Below are positions 62,887 through 64,000 of a DNA stretch of 64,000 bases, in pieces (position 1 is the first letter of the stretch; each line of letters starts with the position of its first letter). This DNA is from Chloroflexus aggregans DSM 9485 (lineage in GTDB: Bacteria; Chloroflexota; Chloroflexia; Chloroflexales; Chloroflexaceae), in contig NC_011831.1 of assembly GCF_000021945.1 (NCBI RefSeq), positions 620,001 through 684,000 of the forward strand, written 5' to 3'. The notes under the pieces are model-generated. The model worked only from the letters and a program-made list of their open reading frames with translations, did no database searches and had not been told where the DNA came from. Both the position numbers and the translations under genes were made by a program.

Positions 62887-63492
62887 TCAGGCTTCCCAAA
62901 TAATCAAGGTAGCGTGGGGATTCTCGCTATCGTGGATATGGTTGTAGATAATCCCGCGCACAGTAAAGCCATTCCGCAACTGAGGAGTCAATGTCGGATC
63001 GGTTAGGCGACCGGCGACTACCGCATCAACATACTCTTCAAAGGTCATCCGGTCGCGGTAGGCCACATAACCGGGGGTCATACCACCGGCGACGATCCCA
63101 CGCATCCCAAGGCGACGCACCAATTCCTTACGTGCATTGTAGAGCATACGGCTTATCCCTCTCCCACGATAATCAGGATGCACACTCATATCAGCGCCGT
63201 ACAACCATTCACCTTCGGCGTCGTGATTACCAAAATTACCATAATCAACAATTTCGTGAAACGTATGGTGGACAAACACTTTTTCGCCACGGATGCGGAA
63301 GGTACTGCTCTGCCCAACTACTCGATCGCCATCAAGTGCGACATGTTGACCTTCAGGAAAGACCCGTAAATGGGCAGCAAAATTATCGGCATCAAAGTGA
63401 TCTTCGGGGGCAAGGTGCGGGAAGCAGATCTTTTGGTGGATGACCAATTGCGGAATATGTTCAGGTCGGGTTTGCACAATGACGATACTCAT
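62887..63492 (-). CDS. GNAT-family N-acetyltransferase
   Basis: A 201-residue GNAT acetyltransferase. The acetyl-CoA motif A is DMSVHPDYRGRGISRMLYNA (about residues 98-117). Other features, such as the long N-terminal part and the C-terminal TLTPQLRNGFTVRGIIYNHI, recall the family of larger GNAT proteins often next to carbon-nitrogen hydrolases. Substrate unknown. ATG 63492 has GAGGATCGT upstream; the ATG at 63525 is less likely. It lies directly upstream of corA and 54 bases from the aminotransferase. Confidence 0.87.
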   Translation of the reverse strand: MSIVIVQTRPEHIPQLVIHQKICFPHLAPEDHFDADNFAAHLRVFPEGQHVALDGDRVVGQSSTFRIRGEKVFVHHTFHEIVDYGNFGNHDAEGEWLYGADMSVHPDYRGRGISRMLYNARKELVRRLGMRGIVAGGMTPGYVAYRDRMTFEEYVDAVVAGRLTDPTLTPQLRNGFTVRGIIYNHIHDSENPHATLIIWEA

Positions 63493-63546
63493 ACGATCCT
63501 CACAATAAAAGCGGCGGACAAACACGTTATTGTCCGCCGCAGTTAT

Positions 63547-64000
63547 TCAACCACGCATAGCACCGATCAACACATCGAGACCCTCATCAAGCTGATCATC
63601 GGTAATCACGAGTGGGACCAACAAGCGGATGCAATTGACATAGAGGCCGGCCCGCATCGCCAGCACACCGCGTTCAAGTGCCCGACCCAGAATCGCCAAT
63701 ACCTCTTCGGCAGCAGCCGGTGTACGTTTGCGGCGATCCTTCACCAACTCAATCCCGATCATCGCGCCCAAGCCACGCACATCACCTACGAGCGGATCGA
63801 GTGAGTCATCGGCAAGCAACGGTTCAAGGCGATCCCTGATACGACGACCAATGATGTGCGCCCGTTCCACCAATCGTTCACGTTCGACAATCTCAAGCGT
63901 AGCCAAGGCAGCAACGCAGGCCAGCGGATTTCCGCCATACGTTCCACCGACCCCGCCGTAATGGGCTTTATCCATTACCCGCGCCCGCCCGATAGTAGCA
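63547..64000 (-). CDS. Class III aminotransferase, GabT-like (N-terminus beyond window)
   Basis: About 150 C-terminal residues of a PLP-dependent class III aminotransferase. The visible part starts ATIGRARVMDKAHYGGVGGT and continues with YGGNPLACVAAL, the stretch that contacts the PLP phosphate across the dimer in 4-aminobutyrate and related aminotransferases. Then come VRGLGAMIGIEL and a typical C-terminal LLVPLVITDDQLDEGLDVL. The PLP lysine lies in the missing part. GabT is the best guess, but acetylornithine or similar enzymes are not excluded. Confidence 0.85.
   Translation of the reverse strand, partial: ATIGRARVMDKAHYGGVGGTYGGNPLACVAALATLEIVERERLVERAHIIGRRIRDRLEPLLADDSLDPLVGDVRGLGAMIGIELVKDRRKRTPAAAEEVLAILGRALERGVLAMRAGLYVNCIRLLVPLVITDDQLDEGLDVLIGAMRG

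Overview
The window looks like a chromosome segment of a filamentous anoxygenic phototroph, most likely a Chloroflexus species. The signs are a PucC-type bacteriochlorophyll carrier gene, a complete ole set for long-chain olefins (known from Chloroflexus), short EF-Ts, a GC content that looks to be in the mid-50s percent, and secreted proteins of Chloroflexota style. Species is not decided from sequence alone. No rRNA, tRNA, phage, transposase or CRISPR array was seen. Two genes run off the ends: a DsbA-like thioredoxin at the left and a class III aminotransferase at the right. LAYOUT. 1-6300: end of a DsbA-like gene, three short hairpin repeats, secD-secF, DUF427, dprA, a Nudix hydrolase and a LysR regulator. 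6391-8482: a noncoding nested tandem array of about 2.1 kb. 8600-14316: an operon for a membrane-bound molybdopterin oxidoreductase (fused Fe-S/NrfD subunit, catalytic subunit, TorD-like chaperone) behind a palindrome that overlaps its promoter. 14356-21310: solute-binding protein, FtsH-like protease, nitroreductase, a helix-turn-helix regulator with PucC, and a DsbA-like lipoprotein. 21362-24370: a three-gene ABC exporter. 24480-24725 and 37848-38080: two copies of a palindromic ACGGAT-rich repeat. 24831-37857: tpx, then the conserved rpsB-tsf-pyrH-frr-uppS-cdsA-rseP block. Three hydrolase/glycosidase genes sit between cdsA and rseP, and a Cas4-like nuclease split in two plus two small unknown genes follow rseP. 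38084-39973: BioY and a rhodanese/metallo-beta-lactamase fusion. 40099-46447: a ferric-reductase-like membrane protein, ApbE, a Pro/Ala-rich anchored protein, a double-PepSY protein and a haem-binding c-type protein, divergent from a two-component system whose sensor carries the same PepSY fold. 46456-58163, all on the minus strand: a frameshifted multi-TM histidine kinase, a response regulator, a REC-PAS-GGDEF-EAL protein, then oleB, an S9 peptidase, oleC, oleD and oleA. 58382-64000: beta-propeller lipoprotein, M48 peptidase, DUF2357 nuclease-like protein, CorA, GNAT acetyltransferase and the partial aminotransferase. HOW IT FITS. Three units stand out. The PepSY/ApbE/haem cluster reads as an envelope electron-transfer system whose sensor shares a domain with its own target. 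The ole cluster sits directly downstream of, and probably co-transcribed with, signalling genes. The split Cas4-like nuclease carries its membrane helices exactly at the break. The 6.4-8.5 kb array shows regular arithmetic (162 + 34k bp) and paired inverted arms, and does not look like a coding region.
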